From: Spartobacteria bacterium
GTDB taxonomy: Bacteria; Verrucomicrobiota; Verrucomicrobiia; Chthoniobacterales; UBA10450
DNA: 64,000 nt
NCBI GenBank assembly: GCA_003167365.1
Contig: PMTM01000003.1
Location: 221,645 to 285,644, forward strand
Reading direction: 5' to 3'
In this document: positions 62,330 to 64,000 of the stretch, in pieces
Position numbering within the stretch: the first letter of the stretch is position 1
Layout of the letters: every line of letters starts with the position of its first letter
Translations under genes and position numbers: made by a program
The notes under the pieces: model-generated
Database searches by the model: none
What the model was told of the DNA's origin: nothing
Seen by the model: only the letters and a program-made list of their open reading frames with translations

Positions 62330-62500
62330 GACCGGACAAATATTCTGGCTCCTGGCTTACCGTACTCAATTGAGCACGACCCTTCTTCCCGCCTTCACCG
62401 CTCGGCATTTGCCAGGCGATTGGCCCTTGGGAAGTTGTATCCAGTTACAGCAGCGCAACTGCTCCCGATTCACACGGGATTTCTTGCGCCGATCCACGAA
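62330..62500 (-). promoter_or_regulatory. Cobalamin (B12) riboswitch
   Basis: On the minus strand, about 130-300 bases ahead of the btuB-like start, the conserved cores occur in order: CCCGTGTGAATCGGGAGC (62461-62478) and GCAGTTGCG, GGCCAATCGCCTGGCAAATG, CGGGAAGAAGGGTC, and the B12-box AAGCCAGGAGCCAGAATA (62341-62358). This is the standard AdoCbl aptamer. It would shut down receptor synthesis when B12 is plentiful. The gap 62203-62626 holds no gene. Confidence 0.9.
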
Positions 62501-62626
62501 TCAAGCTCGCAAAGAACTGCGTTCAGAAATAGCGACTTGCGTTTACCTGTTCAAGGATTTTCTAGTGCGACTTTCGTCGCGCTCTGTACCTCAGGCAGCG
62601 ACAAAGTTAAAAAGCGAAGGCGTGGA

Positions 62627-64000
62627 CTAACCGCCATTCACCGGATTTCGATTTGGGTACGGCGGGATTGAGGGCAGATCGTATCGCTTCGTCTTCAACT
62701 CCTCCTGAATTTCCTGGATAGCTCGGTCGAGTTGCTGATCTTCGCCACGAAATTCTTTCGCTGGATCGTTATCAACCACGATGTCAGGATCGACGCCGTG
62801 ACCTTCGATTATCCAGCCTTTGCCATCTTTCGAGTACGGCGCGAATTCCGGTTTGAAGAGTTGCCCGCCATCGGTTAGCGGGAGCGGATTGCGAATGCCG
62901 ATGACGCCGCCCCAAGTGCGTTTACCGATCAATTTTCCAAGACCCATCGCCTTGAATCGATAGGGAAAAATATCGCCGTCAGAAGCGGAGAACTCGTCGA
63001 TCAGCGTGACCATCGGGCCGGTGAAAGTCTGCGGCGGGTTGGTCCGCGTGGCGCCATTGCGCGCCATCTCAATCATGACAAGCGCGCGCCGGAGCCGTTC
63101 GATGACGAGCGGTGAGACGAAGCCGCCGCCGTTGCCACGGACATCGATGATGAGCGCCTTTTTGCGAATCTGCGGGAAATAGAGCCTGGTGAAGTCGTTC
63201 AAGCCGGCTTGTCCCATGTCGGGAATGTGGACGTAGCCTACTTCTCCGCCGGTTTTCTTGCTGACTTCATCAATGTTCTTTTGCACCCAAGCCTGGTAAT
63301 AGAGCGGCGCTTCGTCCGCCGTGGGCACGACAGTAATGTCACGCGCGCCGTCTTCGCTCGGTTTGGAATTCACGCGCAGGATAACTTGCTTGTCCGCGGT
63401 GCCAATGAGCGCGTCATAGACATTCGGTAATGTGGAAACGGCGGTGCCATTGATGGCCAGAATGTAATCGCCCTCTTTCACGTTTAGACCGATGGCGGTA
63501 AGCGGTGACTTCGTGTGCTTGCTCCAGTTTTCGCCCGGCAAAATCCGGTCGATGCGATAGGCGCGGCTGGCCGGATCGCGAGAGAACTCAGCGCCAAGAA
63601 GGCCAAGCTTGATGCGCGGTGTCTCGGGCCGTTCGCCGCCAGCGACATAAGTGTGGCCGTTATTCAATTCACCAATCAGTTCGCCGATCAGGTATGTGAG
63701 ATCGTTGCGGTGATTCACGAATGGAAGCAGTGCGGCGTATTTGTCGCGCATTGCCTTCCAATCGACGCCGTTCATGGTCGGCGAATAAAAGAAGTCGCGC
63801 ATCTGCCGCCAAGCCTCGAAGTAGATCTGGTTCCACTCGGCATGGCGATCGAGCTGCATGTCGAGGTCCTTCAATTTGAGCAGGTGGTCCTTGGTCTCGA
63901 GCTTGTCTTTGGGCAGATCGATGATGGCGTAATCCTTATCGATCTTGACCTGCATCTTCTTGCCATCGGCGGTGATCTCGTAGCCTTTCACGTCACCAAG
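62627..64000 (-). CDS. Tricorn-like S41 protease (C-terminal part, runs off the window)
   Basis: 458 codons of an open frame running past the window end. It has the C-terminal modules of tricorn core proteases: a C1 helical domain (WRQMRDFFYSPTMNGVDWKA), a PDZ domain (GLNVKEGDYILAINGTAV) and the S41 catalytic domain with LIIDVRGNGGGF and the nucleophile Ser in LIDEFSASDGDIFPY. A final EGHGVDPDIVVDNDPA is typical of the family. The missing N-terminal part would be beta-propellers. It degrades oligopeptides from larger proteases; membrane or periplasmic location cannot be judged. Confidence 0.9.
   Translation of the reverse strand, partial: LGDVKGYEITADGKKMQVKIDKDYAIIDLPKDKLETKDHLLKLKDLDMQLDRHAEWNQIYFEAWRQMRDFFYSPTMNGVDWKAMRDKYAALLPFVNHRNDLTYLIGELIGELNNGHTYVAGGERPETPRIKLGLLGAEFSRDPASRAYRIDRILPGENWSKHTKSPLTAIGLNVKEGDYILAINGTAVSTLPNVYDALIGTADKQVILRVNSKPSEDGARDITVVPTADEAPLYYQAWVQKNIDEVSKKTGGEVGYVHIPDMGQAGLNDFTRLYFPQIRKKALIIDVRGNGGGFVSPLVIERLRRALVMIEMARNGATRTNPPQTFTGPMVTLIDEFSASDGDIFPYRFKAMGLGKLIGKRTWGGVIGIRNPLPLTDGGQLFKPEFAPYSKDGKGWIIEGHGVDPDIVVDNDPAKEFRGEDQQLDRAIQEIQEELKTKRYDLPSIPPYPNRNPVNGG

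Overview
The window is a chromosomal segment of a Gram-negative bacterium, most probably a soil- or freshwater-type member of the Verrucomicrobiota. The pointers are a PilM/secretin cluster with the same order and architecture as the Amuc_1098-1101 locus of Akkermansia, an autotransporter-type strand-repeat protein, ribosomal protein L10 with a long Ala/Glu/Pro tail, a Ku/LigD pair, DUF885 and tricorn-type peptidases, and many gene gaps filled by short dispersed repeats. The lineage call is inference; no rRNA gene is present. I saw no phage, insertion-sequence transposase or CRISPR array.

Layout. 1-2.2 kb: 5' part of a large secreted repeat protein (minus). 2.5-4.1 kb: coaE and a frameshifted retropepsin-like gene. 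4.25-10.4 kb: PilM/PilN fusion, Amuc_1100-like protein, Amuc_1099-like protein and secretin in one tight minus-strand operon. 10.5-12.1 kb: small zinc-ribbon protein and two secreted proteins. 12.6-19.7 kb: the most interesting region, a minus-strand operon-like block. It encodes a PpiC-related protein, a C39-peptidase ABC exporter with two cyclic-nucleotide-binding domains, a membrane-fusion protein and a sensorless sigma-54 activator, then two tiny adjacent genes for double-glycine leader peptides, closed by a good intrinsic terminator. 19.8-26 kb: small upstream genes, UDP-xylose synthase, tyrS, and purS-yqaE-purQ-bioD. 26.1-30.3 kb: an AvrRpt2-like cysteine-peptidase lipoprotein with a secreted partner, and Ku plus LigD (NHEJ). 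30.3-49.2 kb: core gene-expression block, transcribed right to left: tRNA-Thr, tuf, tRNA-Trp, secE, nusG, rplK, [3.6 kb foreign insertion], rplA, rplJ, rplL, rpoB, rpoC, cobalamin adenosyltransferase, then rpsB-tsf. 49.4-64 kb: TPR protein, EamA transporter, polyprenyl synthase, tsaD, ctpA, tandem DUF885 peptidase-like genes, rmuC, a TonB-dependent receptor behind a cobalamin riboswitch, and the 3' part of a tricorn-like protease.

How genes work together. The exporter block has everything needed to cut a leader after Gly-Gly and export two short peptides across the inner membrane, with its own transcriptional activator; no modifying enzyme and no outer-membrane channel is visible. The pilus-like cluster supplies cytoplasmic (PilM), inner-membrane and periplasmic (PilN-like, Amuc_1100-like, Amuc_1099-like) and outer-membrane (secretin) parts of one envelope-spanning machine. 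The B12 riboswitch plus receptor and the adenosyltransferase indicate uptake and activation of cobalamin.

A second theme is repeat invasion. Several families of 50-120 bp inverted-repeat elements and 7-nt-period repeats sit in gene gaps. Two lie in frame inside genes (LigD linker, Amuc_1100-like linker), and one provides a spurious upstream start for tsaD.
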